This document shows positions 1 through 13,500 of a DNA stretch of 64,000 nt, in pieces. The stretch covers positions 14,664,605-14,728,604 of the forward strand of contig JABBOT010000002.1 of the NCBI GenBank assembly GCA_016165875.1. The letters are read 5' to 3'. Within the stretch, counting starts at the first letter, position 1; each line of letters opens with the position of its first letter. The notes under the pieces were generated by a model that worked only from the letters and a program-made list of their open reading frames with translations, had not been told where the DNA came from and did no database searches. The translations under genes and the position numbers were made by a program. The stretch comes from Acanthopleura granulata (Eukaryota; Mollusca; Polyplacophora; Chitonida; Chitonidae).

Positions 1-34
1 TTCACAATTCCATTTTCATCCTCCACACAAGGCT
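1..34 (-). CDS. Left gene exon 5 (partial, off window)
   Basis: A tttctAG acceptor with phase 1 entry gives E-P-C-V-E-D-E-N-G. This parallels E-Q-E-P-C-H-Q-R-D-N-G at the start of exon 5 in the right gene. The exon continues beyond base 1. Short, but the phase, the E-P-C match and the position agree. Confidence 0.7.
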
Positions 35-3000
35 CTAGAAAACCAACATATTATGAGAAAGTTAAAAATATGTATTTAGACATCAAATACACAACAATGG
101 CCATAAATAATGTCTTTATGTGCAGGGTATCAATCAGCTTTCTGAACGAAATAGGCTAATAGGTATCTTATAGAGTTCATTCAAATAGTTCACACTAATT
201 TTGTCGCATGATGTACCCGGGGGCATGTTTTTCTATCATGCCCGAAATGCAATTGTCTATTTCTGTAAAAAAATCCGCAGGCCCACGTGGACGCCCCAAG
301 TTCATTTCTAGACTGGGATTCATGGTTGTAATTGCATGGTGGAACAGCCACTCAGCAGTGGTTTATAGGCTATTACATGCCAGCGACTGGTTCAATGTGC
401 ATATGGCAAGCAGGCAGATATAGATTTGATGGATCTACCTACCGTCGTAGTCATTGGTGACGACAGACATGAGCTGTATCACGCATCTGTCACAGCGCAC
501 GTCGGGAATATCCACCGTGATATAATTCATGCTGTTCATGCATTCTCCCACCGGGTATTCCCTCACCTAAACATCACAGGTTACACCATGTTATATATGA
601 CCATATGTCAGAGAGAGATATGTATTCAAAGAATACATATGTATCAGGCTGCAGGGAGTTAATTACAAAATGCATCAATCGTTATTTCACCATATGTAAA
701 TGTTTGAGTCAATGGTCACCACTCCAGTGAAAGATTTGAATACTGCTTTCTGCTTGGGACAGAACGGGTCCCTAGAAAGCTCTCTCCACAGAGTTTCACA
801 GTGCCATTAAAAACTGGGATATGATTGTGGTCGGAGTGCCAGGTTTCCTGTATGATTCCATTATGATTATTCCAAAGCGAGTTCTAAATATTATTGAGTA
901 CAGCGTTCATCATCGGTGAAATAAGTGAACAAATCAGTTGAGACCTATACGACGTTATCCACATAAGGCATTGTAATAGGGTTAAAAATTGTTAGGTCAC
1001 AGGTTGCAGGTAGGCGTTACAGAGATGAAATATTCTTTGGTAAGGCGTTAATCTATCAATCAATCAATAATTTATTATTTTCACAAATCCTTGGGATACA
1101 AAATATTTTAATGAACTTTGAAAGACGAAAATACAAACAAAAATTTAACACAAACTAACAAACAGTATCGGACATACAGATAGATGAAACGAATCTTTAA
1201 CGGCAGTTTTAAACCATGTTGAGGAATTGAGAAACTTTACCTGGCATTTATCAATAGGTGAGGGCCGGCTGTTAGAATTGTGCGGTATGTGATCCAGTAA
1301 TATGCACTTTGTGTCGATTTTGTCTATATCGATAACTGATAAGCGCATTGGCGACCCTATGTAAGGAGAAACAAACTTAATATTTAGGGTTGGAGGTATA
1401 AGACTATGTGATGGTACGTATCACACGAACACACATGCATTGGTTATGACAAGGCAACCGTAGGCTAATACTGATCTAGATTAAGACGAATGGTATGGTT
1501 CACTTCCACTCAAATAAGCAGAAAGTTTTCGGTTGAAATTAATTACAAATTTCAGCATAATATATTAGCATTTAAATATCATAGATGACATAGATAACGA
1601 TTACCATTGAGTTTTACCAGTTAAACACAACGGATAGCGTTTACCATTGAAACCCCACAGATAGCCTTCAATATTAAAACATCACAGTTAACTTTTAAGC
1701 ATTACAACCTGGCCGATCTCGTTTGGCCTACCTGGTCTTGGCACTGTTTCCTCCCATCTAATGGTTAAAGGGCCTGGAGTTATCTCCGTGTATTCCTCTA
1801 GGAAATCTCGATCAAACCCGTCACCACACGGTGGCTACAATATATATATATACATTGTTAGTATTAAAGTTTTAACCAATCAATATAAATATTTCATAAT
1901 TTGAAAAAAAATTCTTTTCATTATTACAGAACAATTCCAATTCCATACTTGCAGCATTAAACAACCTCATAAATAACGTCATTACACAGTTTCACTAAAC
2001 ATTTCTCAAGATGTTTACAAGCTCGCTAAAACAAATTACAGAATTTGCTGCATATTGTGAAAACATAGCCTTTGTACATGCCAAATAGTCGCTACGGTAG
2101 GGAAGCTAGAGGGAAATAGATGTATACATCTGATTGATGTTATCCAGTTCTACAGGTAATTTTTGTAACCGGCAGAACATGCCAAGACTGAACTATCTGA
2201 CAAGATGGGATCACGGGCAGCAAACATGATGTGGGTGTGGTAAACGGTTGCAATGACAGCGCTCTGTTATTCCAAGTATGTTAATTGGGAACCCTCAGAT
2301 TAAGAACAAATCTGAGACAACCAGACAATCATTCACCACTCTATCGTTCAATCAGTTTAAAGCTTTACTTCATTGAAAAATGAAGATAAAATCTTGTGGG
2401 CGATTCTTGTGGACGACACGGCTTATCCTATACTCTGCATCAAGAAAGACAACAAGAAATGCAATCCCCCCCCATTTTTTAATCATATATTCGGATATTT
2501 TTAACTCGAAACGCTTAATTCAGTTCAATTTATCTTGGTAATCATTTGATGAAAAGGATGTAGGAGTTGTGAATGTATAATGAGCTCATTGTCAGTGAGA
2601 GCAAGTGTCACAAGTGGAGCATAGATTTAATCGTTTAATAGATCTGTGTTGACGAAAGTAACAAATCATTAATTTATCAGACATGTTTATGATGTTGCAA
2701 AGAAATGTTCCATAGCCAAAGAGTAAAGTTAAATTGCTAAAATTGTTGACCGCGTACTACCTTGTGGTCGTCGCCAGATTGTTCCTACTTCCATGATCAA
2801 AACAGTGTCCACAATGTTTAAACATGTGTCTCTGTCAACATGCCCGTTTAAAATATCGAAGCTCAAATCCGCGGCTGAACTATGTAATGACAACTCTTCC
2901 TAATGTAGACAGACATCGTATAAGTGAAACAGTCTTAACCACTGCGTAGAACCCCAATCAAATAAAAAAATTTAATGATAACTTTTTTTCTTGCGGATAT

Positions 3001-3999
3001 CCATTATTGGACATCGCAAAGACGTACTTTGTAGTTCTTTTAATGCTTTACACACCGACAAGAACCTATTCTCTGAGTACTTGAAAACACGTAGATGTAC
3101 TTGGTCCTAAGAGCTAGCTGAAATTTTGTGAAGGCATATATGCTTGTGAAGGTATATATGCACGCCGCAAGTGTCGGCTGATGCCGCTTGAAGGTAAACA
3201 TGCACGCCGCCAACGTCAACGGACGATTCGTGAACAAAGAGCACGTACATAGACAATGACGTAATCACGACATTTTTCTCTAGGAATTTTATCCCACATT
3301 GCCCTGATATCCCTTTCGGATAACTTATCTAGTTATTGCCAAAACCTCCGAAAAAATCTTAAATGCTCAGGCCACAGTACCTTCTCGCGACCCTTTATCC
3401 GAGAGGCATTTTGTGTTTCATTTAACCCAGTGAACAATTAGATATATAATTTGCATAAGTAATAAAATAGTTTTTCTAATATTAGCATAAAGAAACACCA
3501 GGCCTGATGACAGGCATTCTATTTATCCATACAAGTTTATTCTTCTGTGTGTCACCATGCTGCCGTAATAATTGTTTTAGCCTCAACGGAAACGTTAGAG
3601 GCTTTATCCCTTAACATCAGAAATCCAAGAGTACAATGCATTAATGACGTAGTTCTTGGAATACAAATGTAACATAATCAGAAAAAGGCTAAATATATTT
3701 GGCCCTTATTGGTGATGATTGGAAAAAAACCTTTCCATTTCAACGTCTATATACGTAACAAAACTTTGAAATATAACAACAAATACGAGCTTGCGTCATA
3801 AAGATGTAATATCTTAGAGCTAAGCAATATGTACGTTTGAGATTTTAGGAATTTCCGCTAAAGAGAAACTGAAGTGTAAGTGATTTACCTCTTTCATGTC
3901 TGAGCGCGCTAACTGTGGCCGTGGGTAAACCAATCGGATCTCAGCCTGGACAGTGGACAGCAAGGTGACTGTTAACATCAAGGAGACCAACGTCCTCAT
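1..3999 (-). CDS. Secreted LPMO-like (SCE4755-like) domain protein, 5' part of gene, five exons, cut by left window edge
   Basis: Exons joined on the minus strand: 3999-3889, 1834-1732, 1356-1241, 566-443, 34-1 (continuing outside the window). Lengths are 111, 103, 116, 124 and at least 34 bp; intron phases are 0, 1, 0, 1; every intron is GT-AG. They give 162 residues with no stop. Residues 1-19 form a signal peptide, and the mature part begins E-I-R-L-V-Y-P-R-P. Cysteines are at 40 (in PPCGDG), 89, 109, 119, 135, 138 and 154. The motif LLDHIPHN lies at 91-98. The order of conserved blocks matches the first five exons of the gene at 42435-62929, so the two are paralogues. Family knowledge: the domain looks like the LPMO-like SCE4755 group. 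No histidine follows the signal peptide, so copper oxidase activity is doubtful. The function is inferred as an extracellular binding domain. The start is supported by ccaccATG and the immediate signal peptide. Confidence 0.8.
443..566 (-). CDS. Left gene exon 4: CxxC strand block
   Basis: 124 bp after a gatgtttAG acceptor. It reads E-Y-P-V-G-E-C, Y-I-T-V-D-I-P-D-V, then C-D-R-C-V-I-Q-L, and leaves in phase 1 at GTAGGT. One codon shorter than its counterpart at 50283-50409. The unspliced frame meets TAG two codons after the donor, so the donor is needed. Confidence 0.82.
1241..1356 (-). CDS. Left gene exon 3: LLDHIPHN block
   Basis: 116 bp, entering in phase 1 and leaving in phase 0 at GTAAAG. 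It contains C-I-L-L-D-H-I-P-H-N and ends D-K-C-Q. It has the same length as exon 3 of the right gene, with the same ten-residue core apart from one substitution. Confidence 0.86.
1732..1834 (-). CDS. Left gene exon 2: PCG block of LPMO-like domain
   Basis: 103 bp after a tatatattgtAG acceptor, read as P-P-C-G-D-G-F and ending E-E-T-V-P-R-P-G across a phase 1 donor, GTAGGC. The length and phase are identical to exon 2 of the right gene (48505-48607), and the aligned residues include PCG, PG-x-LTI and EETV-x-RPG. Confidence 0.85.
3889..3999 (-). CDS. Left gene exon 1: signal peptide and start of mature protein
   Basis: 37 codons from an ATG in a good context (ccaccATG). They encode a hydrophobic leader ending V-Q-A followed by E-I-R-L-V-Y-P-R-P-Q-L. 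The donor GTAAAT follows the last codon (phase 0). It parallels exon 1 of the right gene, which reads E-M-R-F-V-C-P-R-P-Q-L at the same point. The cysteine there is a tyrosine here. Confidence 0.82.
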
Positions 4000-5360
4000 G
4001 GTGGAAGCGAAATAAGGCAGTCGTTATCGAAATGTCCGAGATAGTGACAGTGCTGGTTGTAGGCATAAAATGTGAGGTGCAGCTCTGGTTGGCACAACCC
4101 GCTCTCTTGCAGACCCGCGGACCATGTGAAGAGACCACTGAAAACTCACAAATTTCATTATGAACAGGCGGCCTCTGGGAACACCCACGGGTTTTTTTCT
4201 AGACACCTCCCTAAAATCCTGATTTAAATTTGCACAAATGTTTACCGGAGGAAAAGGTTTTAAAAATAAAGATTATCACTGAAGCAATTAGCATGATGAC
4301 CCCCCAGCGATGTTGGGGCCGGGAAACTGACAGCATCGCCTGTCATAATAGGCTGAGATGCTTGTTGATAACGCTGGCGACCTGTGTCAGTCCAATCTAA
4401 TTAATAATTTATTAACTGCTGGTAAATCTATGGATGATGCTTACTCTCTCTGTCGTGCAACAAAGACCGGGCGTTTTTTCCCTTCATTGTGTTGAGATAC
4501 ACACAGAAATGTGTTGCCCCATTTGAAAAAGTGACAAAACGAAGTGGTCAGATGAAAAATGGTAATGAGTTTTACTCTGAGTCGGTCAATGACGGCCTAT
4601 ATTCTGTAATATATATTTTTTGGGAAGTTATACAGCTGCACCTTCAAAAGTTTTGTTTGGAGTTGAGGCCGTTAAGTTTATCAGAATACAAATGGTACGA
4701 AAAAGACATGGTTAAATATCTATTTAAAATTGAATTATACTTCGTGTTTGTCTCGGTACTGACTCACAGATCTGTGAGGAGATCGCTTGGGGCATCTGTA
4801 ACTTTAATCCCGATTAAACATAATTTCAGGATCCATGTGACATTTTTATGCTTTATAAAAGGTGATAAAAGTATATACCATAAAATCATATAAATAAATT
4901 TAAAATTGTAACACGAACTACCATAATTATGATGTGACTCTTTTCAAGCCATCCAATTTATCGACTGAGTTCGGTACACGTGGTCATGCCTAGCTTTGCA
5001 CGTGCATGTATGGAAGAATGTCTGATTGGCATTTAGAGCCACATACTACATGTGTCTGCTTCTATGAAATAACATCTTCAAACTTCATCATTAGATTATA
5101 TGACCTGAAAGTTTTTTAGATTACTCATGACATATACTTGGAAGTACTAGCCCAAATTTAGACGATTTGGTTGACAGCACTCGGATGACATGTAGATATT
5201 GTTTTTTTTAATTTTTACAAGTACTGACTGTGTATAGAAAGCACTGAAGCATAGCCCCAGCAAACCAGTGGAACAAGGCGTGCGATGCAGCAGAAACACC
5301 TCTATGCTTTATACGGCCCGCATGATATCCTGCTGAGGGCGCCATCATCAAGATTAAGAC
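4000..5360. other. Upstream flank of the left gene, no gene seen
   Basis: This should hold the promoter and any non-coding first exon of the left gene. I see no convincing TATA box. The 134-codon open frame on the plus strand at 4489-4893 is AT-rich, has no recognisable motif and lacks flanking splice logic; I do not call it a gene. Confidence 0.45.
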
Positions 5361-5528
5361 ACAGATTTATTTTATTTGTGTATTTGATTGGTGCTTCACG
5401 CCGTACCCAAGAATATTTCACTTACAGGACGGCGGCCAGCATTATGGTGGGAGGAAACCGGGCACAGCCCGGTGGAAACCCACGACCATCGGCAGGTTGC
5501 TGGCAGACCGAGAATGAAAGAGCTCCAT
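5360..5528 (-). repeat. SINE-like dispersed repeat, 5'-truncated copy
   Basis: Read on the plus strand it gives ttgattggtgcttcacgccg, then tacccaagaatatttcactt, a ggcggccagcattatggtgg block, an aaaccgggca block and a caggttgctggcagacc block. The full-length copy at 36819-37094 in the opposite orientation carries the same blocks in reverse order behind a tRNA-like head, so this is its 3' body on the minus strand. Confidence 0.8.
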
Positions 5529-8445
5529 AGGTTTCCAACATGCACATTAATGTTGCTGTATTACCATCGCTTGCCGATGACGAGGTCAGAGTCACATACA
5601 TATGTATCAGTTAAGTAAAGTCATCAAATGACTTAGTTAATTAATATTAATCTGATAACGTAATATTATCCTATTAGCTGTATATTGCTGTAACTGAAGC
5701 CGTGTAAAGAGGCGGCTCAAGTCACTATCAGGCAAACACATCCTTCTTCACAGCCTCCAGGCGGAGATGGGGCATCATCATTGGTGAAATTAACTAACAC
5801 TGTCAGAAATGTACTGCTAATATCAGAACAATGGCCATGCCACAGGGACATTTTCCTAGGAATTTCAATACTTTAGAAACGCACAAATTCGTATATGTCA
5901 GTTTGGGCTTCCGTGAGCCTTCTGATATGAGCATTGCGCTGAAATAAAAAAACAAACCCAATCCTCATACTGCATGGAGATTTTGTTACCTCCATGCTAA
6001 ATAAACACAGGACTATTACTCTCTGAGATCTCTTGGAAAGAAATCCCCACCTAAACCCGCTAATCTATACAGATCTGAGCTTATGCTACTATATAAATGG
6101 CTGTGTATCTCGAAATTTATTCCGTCCATGCTTTGTCATTTATTGAGTTTCATAATGTTTTGCTGTGATCTGCACAGAACTCACTAAACTTTGAAAACAA
6201 TAGAATGAACCAAACATAGTCATCTCTTCTAAGTATCAAATGAAGTAACAGAACTGAATGATGTATACTTGGTAAGCAAAGGTTCATGACAAGGCTCATC
6301 CTCTGGTAAACCCCGAAAATTAACTTATGTCACGTACGGAATTCAATCTGCGCCTTGCTATTTATTAAATTAATTATTTTCTGAACTGTAGACAATGATT
6401 ATTTTCTTTACTCTTTATATTCGTTCTTTAATTAGTCTAACATAAATGACCATAATTGACTTCTTTCAGCTATAGAATGGCACCTGAACACTTGCCAAAC
6501 TGAGGCAAAATACAACGAGCGGAAGGCTGCGTTTTGTTATGCGCCTTCGCCAACAATATATTTTGACCTTTTATACTCTGTCTATTCACAAAACATCAGT
6601 GTATAAGGATTACAGTCTATTTTTATAACACAAAAGATGAACCTGAAAGATAACATGTCGAAACTACGCGACTTCAAGAGAACGCAACCCTGCATACTTT
6701 CTGTTTGATTTATAATACCCAATGTAAGTATAGTGCGACATGTAATGCTAACTTTTTGCTGAAATTAATTAAAATACTTTTTCGACATAAATAATCTTTG
6801 TGGCACGTGGTCACAAGTTTACAGTGTACAAATCAACGAATTTCAAATAGGGGAAAAAGTGACCTCTCTACACTAGTGGAGACATTTTCAAGTTTTGAGA
6901 GCGTTGCCCTGAGATTCTAGAGTGTGTTTTCTTCTGAGAGAAAATGATGAAGACACATCTATATGTACATACGCTGGGAATGATCTGTATTGTTCTTGGG
7001 TGCAATTGTTCTTGAGAGACAGATGGAATGTAATTGTTTCACTTATATGTTTATTTTCTGGAGGCAGTAAATTTACAGATGTATAGCATCTGCTTTTCTT
7101 TCATATTGTGAAATCTACCCATCAGTCAGGTTTTTTAGAAGAAAATGGACAAAAATGTCTGTATTACGCGAAAGAATGAATACACTTGTGGTTTTTCTCG
7201 TTTAGGTCTGAAGAAGTCGACTGAAACATGGAGGCATCGCAACGTACATGAATGTTAACTAATTCTGCATGTCTCAAAATGAGAAGAGATTAGAAGCCTA
7301 AATCGCCTCTACCATGCTAGGATTAAAATTATGTTCTGTGTTTGTAGAACTGTCGTGAAAGAAGGCAATGGTTAACATGACAGAACAGTTGGAGCTTTTA
7401 TGAATTCAAAATGTTTAATTGGAGTACAGAGTAATAAAGCTTTATTTTCTAATCTATCCTCGCAAAAAATCTTGCGTGCCTCAAGTCCACGATGGACATG
7501 CCATTAGTTGTGTTGTTTTTGATGTAACTGTAGCCTGAGATTGTATTTTGAAAGATATTTTCGACTAAAAACAGGAAAAAAATCAACAGAGCACGAACAG
7601 ACGAAATAATCATAAGAAACCTATTAACTTTGAACGCTATGCGTTTGTTAAGAATGGGGAATCGGGATCGGGCAATCGAAATGCTATACTGTCTGATTTT
7701 TTGTTCAGCTCCTTTCACTTCATTACATTAAACCTTCATAATCTCCGTCTTCCCAACTAGTATGGACTGTGTGTCTATATGTACACGTACACTCTGTACG
7801 GGACGAGTCAGGCGTGAATCGCTCACCGGTTGAGCTACTTATCAGCGTGTGCGGTCGTCATATTAACTGCACTCTGTCTTGTTCTGATCTCTGCCGACGA
7901 TATATGAACTTCCTCACACCAATTTATCATCTGAGATCAGGCTGTGGTTCTTGTGCACAAGTTGAATTGCGACTATTTGAGTGATAAAACTAAATTCTTC
8001 CTCCTTGCACCCAGACCTCGTATCCGATAGATAACAAAAATCACACGAATTTGGGAATTACTAATGACATGCAAGTTTCTTTTGCCTTGTTACAACAGAT
8101 ATATGCAAAATGTAATTTTGACGTACGAATTTAGGCGATTTGTTAAAAATAGTTACTTGATTGGTATTAAACGCCTTACGCAATAATTAGAAAACTGTCA
8201 GAAGTACCAAAATATTACATCTGACAAATGGAATAAATGATGTGTGTGATAAACTATTTGTGGTATATCTGACGTTGAGCAGCGATAGTTAGGGTAAAAT
8301 GTCAATAAGCTTCACATATAAATGTTTATAAAATGGGGACAGAAATATTTTTATAAAGTGTTTTGTTTTCAAACATCGGAGTGGACGAAACTGTGTTGCC
8401 CAGAGAAAACCACCCCACTTCACTAGTTACCTGACAAAAATTCTG
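5529..8445. other. Intergenic, nothing recognised
   Basis: AT-rich sequence with scattered short open frames (for example 7449-7718 minus) that have no recognisable motif. No RNA gene or repeat family member was identified with confidence. Confidence 0.4.
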
Positions 8446-8570
8446 GCGCCCGTTTTACAAAGAAGGCGTAAGGCTTCATCAAACGTAATTACCATGGCGA
8501 CTTAGCTCTACAGTATGTGTTGACACGGCAGTTACGTTGATCATAAGTTACACGTTATTTGTAAAACTTA
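8446..8570. mobile_element. Degenerate palindromic MITE-like element (GGGCC family)
   Basis: Begins gcgcccgttttacaaa and ends tttgtaaaactt, an inverted pair. Inside it shares aaacgtaattaccatggc with the element at 59283-59412. No coding capacity. Probably a non-autonomous DNA transposon remnant whose right end has decayed. Confidence 0.6.
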
Positions 8571-10455
8571 TAAAGACAGTCGTGGACACGTGGATTGGCA
8601 TTGTGCGTTGATTCTAAGGTCTGGCAGTTGTAGCGAACCAGGAATTTATCCATCTGGGCAATAACGAGGGAAACCTCGTGTCTAGATTCTGGTAAGGGTG
8701 AATAGCCATTCCGCTATGGGTCAGCACAAAGCCTACATGGTTTTCGATTAATGATGTGTAACCATCTTTGGTATATCACAATTTAATACCATCCATCGCC
8801 AATGGAGTTCTTCAAATGTGATTAATCACTTATGTAAAGGGGGAGTTTTTATCCAAATCTCAAGGTTTTGTACAAAACATAGATTACACGTCACGAAAAT
8901 GACTAATCGCCTGGTTGTAGTTAAAATCAATTCTAACCACAACAAGCCGAACAAGAAGTCTGAATTCATCTGGCGACAATTTTAACCCACAGAAAGCAAA
9001 GAAGCTTTCGATATTCTTAAATATTTTTCTTTTCTGTATTTATGGTTGACAATCTATTTTATAAACAAACAAATAACCAAAATAATAAACGACACTTGAC
9101 TTATTGCAATATTCCGTACAAATATTGGGGATTTGTCTATATGGGAATGTGTGGCTTAGCTCTTGGCAAATAGTCCCTTCTGTTGATGTATATTGTGTAA
9201 GTTTATCGAGCTAATTAGCTTACAGGAAATCAACCATAAAGTGTGAATGATATAAGAGCTATCAGATGGTTGCCTTGACTACTGTTACAGCTGTCATTTG
9301 TTTCAAAGATTGATACTTAGACTAAAGAGATTCCTTGTTGTGTTTATGTTATCTACATAAGAATGATGTAGCTGTATCTGAATCCTGCAGCGTTTCTTGA
9401 GCCTTGCCATCACACTTTAAAAACTTTGCACACACTCTGACGTGCCAAAATGACATATCATGGCTATGGCATATCATGGTGCCCACTCAAAGTAGAAATA
9501 ACAAATATTTTAATACTCATGTCAGGCAAACTACTACTAGCATCCTATTTTATCAATTATTCTATATGGACAGAGACACTGACATCTTTAAGTCTGCAGA
9601 TTGAACGCAAGGATTGTGTAATTTGAATCTTTTGGTGTAAACACAAACACAGTATGCGCTCTTAGTACAATGAGGTGATGCAAACTACTGCTGTGACAAG
9701 TTGACCTTGGGGGATATCATCTGCCCCATCTACGCATGAAAGAACTCCACAAGGAAGTATTTAGTCATAGAAATCTTTAGATTTAAGTCTAATTCATATG
9801 CTTATCTTTCTCTCTTGGTCTATGAAAAGACGGTGTAGTTTTAGTGAATTAAAATGATGTAATAACACAGCGGAAATGTCAGTATTGTCGGTTGAAATAT
9901 CGAATGTTTGCTGGGTTAAAATATTGCCTGCTGGTAACTCGATTTTACGATAAAAGGCAAATATTTACTCAGGTACAGTCTATTAAAATAGATATAAAAA
10001 AAAACATCGAAAGAATTTCTTCACATTTGACAGTGAGTTAAAAGCTAAGATGCTATTTCGTGATATTTCAGAATGTCGTTTGCACGTTATAGTCGCATTC
10101 TTCACAGCTGACAGCACTCAGATTCATCCTTTAATCAACAATATTGTTAAATCTATCGAAAGATCAATTTCACGGTAAAATTACCGTAAATCTGCTTTTA
10201 CAAGCATTATGTTCCAAAAGATCAACGACGTTTGTAATCTATCCTGGCAGGCGGTGGAATTAATATGGACTAAAAGTGTAAACGACTAAGTGACCGAGGG
10301 ACATTTTCCTACCGCATCCTTATTTGCATTATCTCTGCTGGTCGACTTTACTGTCATATTTGATCATATTTTTAACACGTAAAGAAAACAAAAATACCAC
10401 TAACACAGATCAACTGACTTCAGCACTTCACAACATGAAATCCATGTACCCATCT
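8571..10455. other. Intergenic, nothing recognised
   Basis: No supported gene. Short open frames such as 9404-9604 plus lack motifs or splice context. Confidence 0.4.
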
Positions 10456-10594
10456 GGGGCCACTTTCACGAAACTTCATAAGTAACCTTTTTTTTTCGTA
10501 GAAGACGTCGTCTAGGTTATAGCCCTACAAGGCGACGTGATTTACGCCAAATATTACCAGAAATTGATAGAAGAAGTTCGGTGAAAGTGGGCCC
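10456..10594. mobile_element. Palindromic MITE-like element with GGGGCC-type terminal inverted repeats
   Basis: The left end ggggccactttcacgaaact pairs with the right end agttcggtgaaagtgggccc (nearly perfect inverted repeat of about 20 bp). About 139 bp long and non-coding. The internal region contains its own inverted gacgtcgtc / gacgt segments. An open frame on the minus strand at 10525-10821 overlaps the element and is not a gene. Confidence 0.72.
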
Positions 10595-13500
10595 AGAGGG
10601 CTTACAGCAGTGTTTGCTATGAACTTTATCTGGCGTTTACTTAGTGTGGAGCTTGACCGTAGTAACTTGTTCTTTAAGACCTGTGCGTCGAGATTTACTC
10701 CCGGCGAAATGAAATGCTTTGTAAGTAACTGACTTAAGCCAAAAACCCGAGAACGTATAGCTTCAGTGAGTTTGTGGATAAATATGTTGCGTTTTGCTCC
10801 TTTCAAGATTACAGAATTCACCTCTCTCTTTTTCTTTTTCTGAATTATTTTAACGATGTGGCATGTTTATCAAACATACTATTAAAATACAATGAATGCA
10901 CAATGTCTAGATAACTAACAACATTTCTTTAGAAGCAATGGCATAGCAGCACAATGTTCTTTAACGGTATTTCCGGTAGATTCACCAGGGCAAATTTCTA
11001 TTGAATCAGTGTTGTCTTTTTTGTGAGCCATATGAAGAAGGGTTAACAATGTCAAAACGCCTTTTGTAGTAAGTAGGACGTTCACCTCTTGTCGGTGCAA
11101 ATCTTTGTTATCCCCAGGCTAGACGACTACACAATAAGCAACCTCATGCATCTGTAACTTGGAATAAGTATGGTTTACCCATTAACATTATCTAATACAT
11201 ATCTTAACTCATGGATGATTTTCGCATAACAACTAAGGTAACAAGAAAGTTAGCTCTTCATCATGTTGCACTCTTTGATGCATTATTAACATAGTTTTCA
11301 CCATTCCGTAATCTGTTTTTATAGGACGACCATGTACCATATTCCCTTGTTTTCTTTGCACAATGGAAACACTGAAGTTGCCAGAGAAACAAGCCCACGG
11401 AATACCTTTACAGCTGATAAACCAAAAACAACACATCTGTGTTAATTGAGCCTGAAAACAATAAATTTTGCGTTGCCTTCATGGACGTGAAGAGAAACGA
11501 CTGTAATCCAGCCTGGAAATATATAGAAAAGGAGAAGAAAAAAAAATTCGATTTAAAATGACACTGTGCTTAAGGTAGTCACCTCACCTCAGTTGTCTGT
11601 GGACGCTATGTGATGATTTGTGTACATGTTATGTGAATGATGTGTCAGATAAAAAACCACTGGTAAATGGGGAAAGTCTTAGACGATGACAAATCGGCGG
11701 AGACCTCCGAGACTGTTCCGAGCAGTACATCACAGTGACAGTTCCGAGACCCGCGGTGAAAAGGCGTTGGGTGAAGCCACCCTTAAGTACCATAATAATC
11801 CTCACAGTTATGACTGCGGGACAGACATAAATCTTATAATAATGATATCCACATTCACCCCGTAGTGATATGACTGAGGACTTTAAAACACCAGTAAAAG
11901 TTCAAAATGGTGGCATGAATTTTGTGTTAAACAGTACAAAGCAATTAATCAGTACGATAACTTGACACGACTGTGTTATTCGGGTGAAATGATTCATCTT
12001 CATGATATTAAATCTGGAAAGTAATGCGAGGCGGTTTTACTTCTGTGCTTATCACTGTGATCAGAGTACAGCTACCTCACCATCGTCGTTTATTTAACTG
12101 GTGATTTTATTAAAATAAACATAAATCTACAGAATATACTGAGAGAAGAATGGAAACCATTTCTTAGAACCTTATTTCACTTTTTTGTTGGACTAGGTAG
12201 ATAGATTTACTTGACTGAGGCATGACTGAACACCTTACACTGACACACCGTGCAAATGTCGCTGTACCTGCGAGAGCTGGACTTGAACACATGATCCTAT
12301 TGGTAATGATCTAACTTCTGTCAGAAGACATCAGTGGCATTTCTTCTTCAGACTCTATTGATGCTGACGGATCCGACCAAACAGGGAAGGAAGAGCATGT
12401 CACATAAACAATACCAAGTAAACCTTCCAAGAGGCTGGTCATCGGCAAAACGTATTCACCTTGAAGCCTATAGTGCCCAAGCACCCTACAACCCTCGCCC
12501 ACTCCCCACGATAGCTTTGGGCAGTAATAACGTTTAATTATATCTTTGTTGACCCGCTGTGTTCGCGCATGGCGCAGAATTCACAGTTATTTGTCTCGTA
12601 AGAGCTTGTTCTTTTTCTTTAAGTTCTGGGCAAAACAACTTGACATACGCAGAAATACATGTACATATATTTAGACGTGAATAGTGCTGGGATTTTGAGT
12701 ATTATACGTTTTTTACTTTGTTGGGAACAACAGATATTTCTAAGACAACAATCTTGAAGAGATCTCAAAGCAACATGACAATATATGTCTATATTTAGAC
12801 GTGTGTATTGCTGCAGCCTTAGGTAAACTCACCTTTTCTTCTTTATTACCAGGAAGAGATATTTAAAAAAAATGTCTGAACTATTGTATATATAAATATA
12901 TAAAATAGACTCTCAAGAAGGTTATGTCAAAATGTGTGCGAGTAATAGCCGTTTGAAAATACTGATATTTTACTTTTTCACCTAATGTTTCTGCTTTTTT
13001 TTTTCTCGTGTCCACCAATCATTATATTTAAGTACGAGAATCTCTATATAGTGATATATGCCTGAAGATAACGTCAGTTATGAAGTTGGAATACTCGGAC
13101 GTAAAAAGGAGAAGCTTGTACATTTTTTTTGTCTTAGGTATATACATGTGTATGTAGACTAAACTCACAGGTGCCTTTCGTCTGATGTTAGCATCAATAT
13201 TTAAGTAAAGTCGCAAATAAACTAAAAAATGGCAACTTCCATGTTATATATGTTTAAAATGCTACTGCTAATTGATGAAAATTAAAAATAACAGAATGCA
13301 TACATACTATTTTTTCTTGAAGTAGGCTTTTTACAATGGGTTTATTTTGGTCTGGTAATGCAACTTTCACCACTCTCTGAGCCAACGAATACTAGACCTG
13401 TACAACTGGTGACGTCATAAGTTGTATGTTCAGTTTAAAAACATAAAATAATTTATGCATTTATGGATTGAAATATTAAGAGGGTGTGCAATTTGTCAAC

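Larger units (their letters stand above)
567..3888 (-). other. Introns 1-3 of the left gene
   Basis: Intron 1 (1835-3888) is AT-rich and contains a short imperfect duplication at about 3135-3225, where aaggtatatatgcacgccgc and aaggtaaacatgcacgccgc are 48-50 bp apart. Intron 2 (1357-1731) and intron 3 (567-1240) show nothing recognisable. Intron 4 (35-442) contains a decoy exon-like stretch described under rejected items. Confidence 0.6.

Noticed and set aside
217..262. Exon-like stretch on the minus strand in intron 4 of the left gene, with a strong polypyrimidine acceptor and phase 1 to phase 2 frame
   Set aside because: Its 15 residues lack the E-P-C and Y-x-S-C-A-N-I features, while the stretch at 1-34 gives E-P-C in the right phase and matches the right gene.
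4489..4893. 134-codon open frame, among the longest in the window
   Set aside because: AT-rich, no recognisable motif, no paired splice sites, and located in the upstream flank of the left gene.
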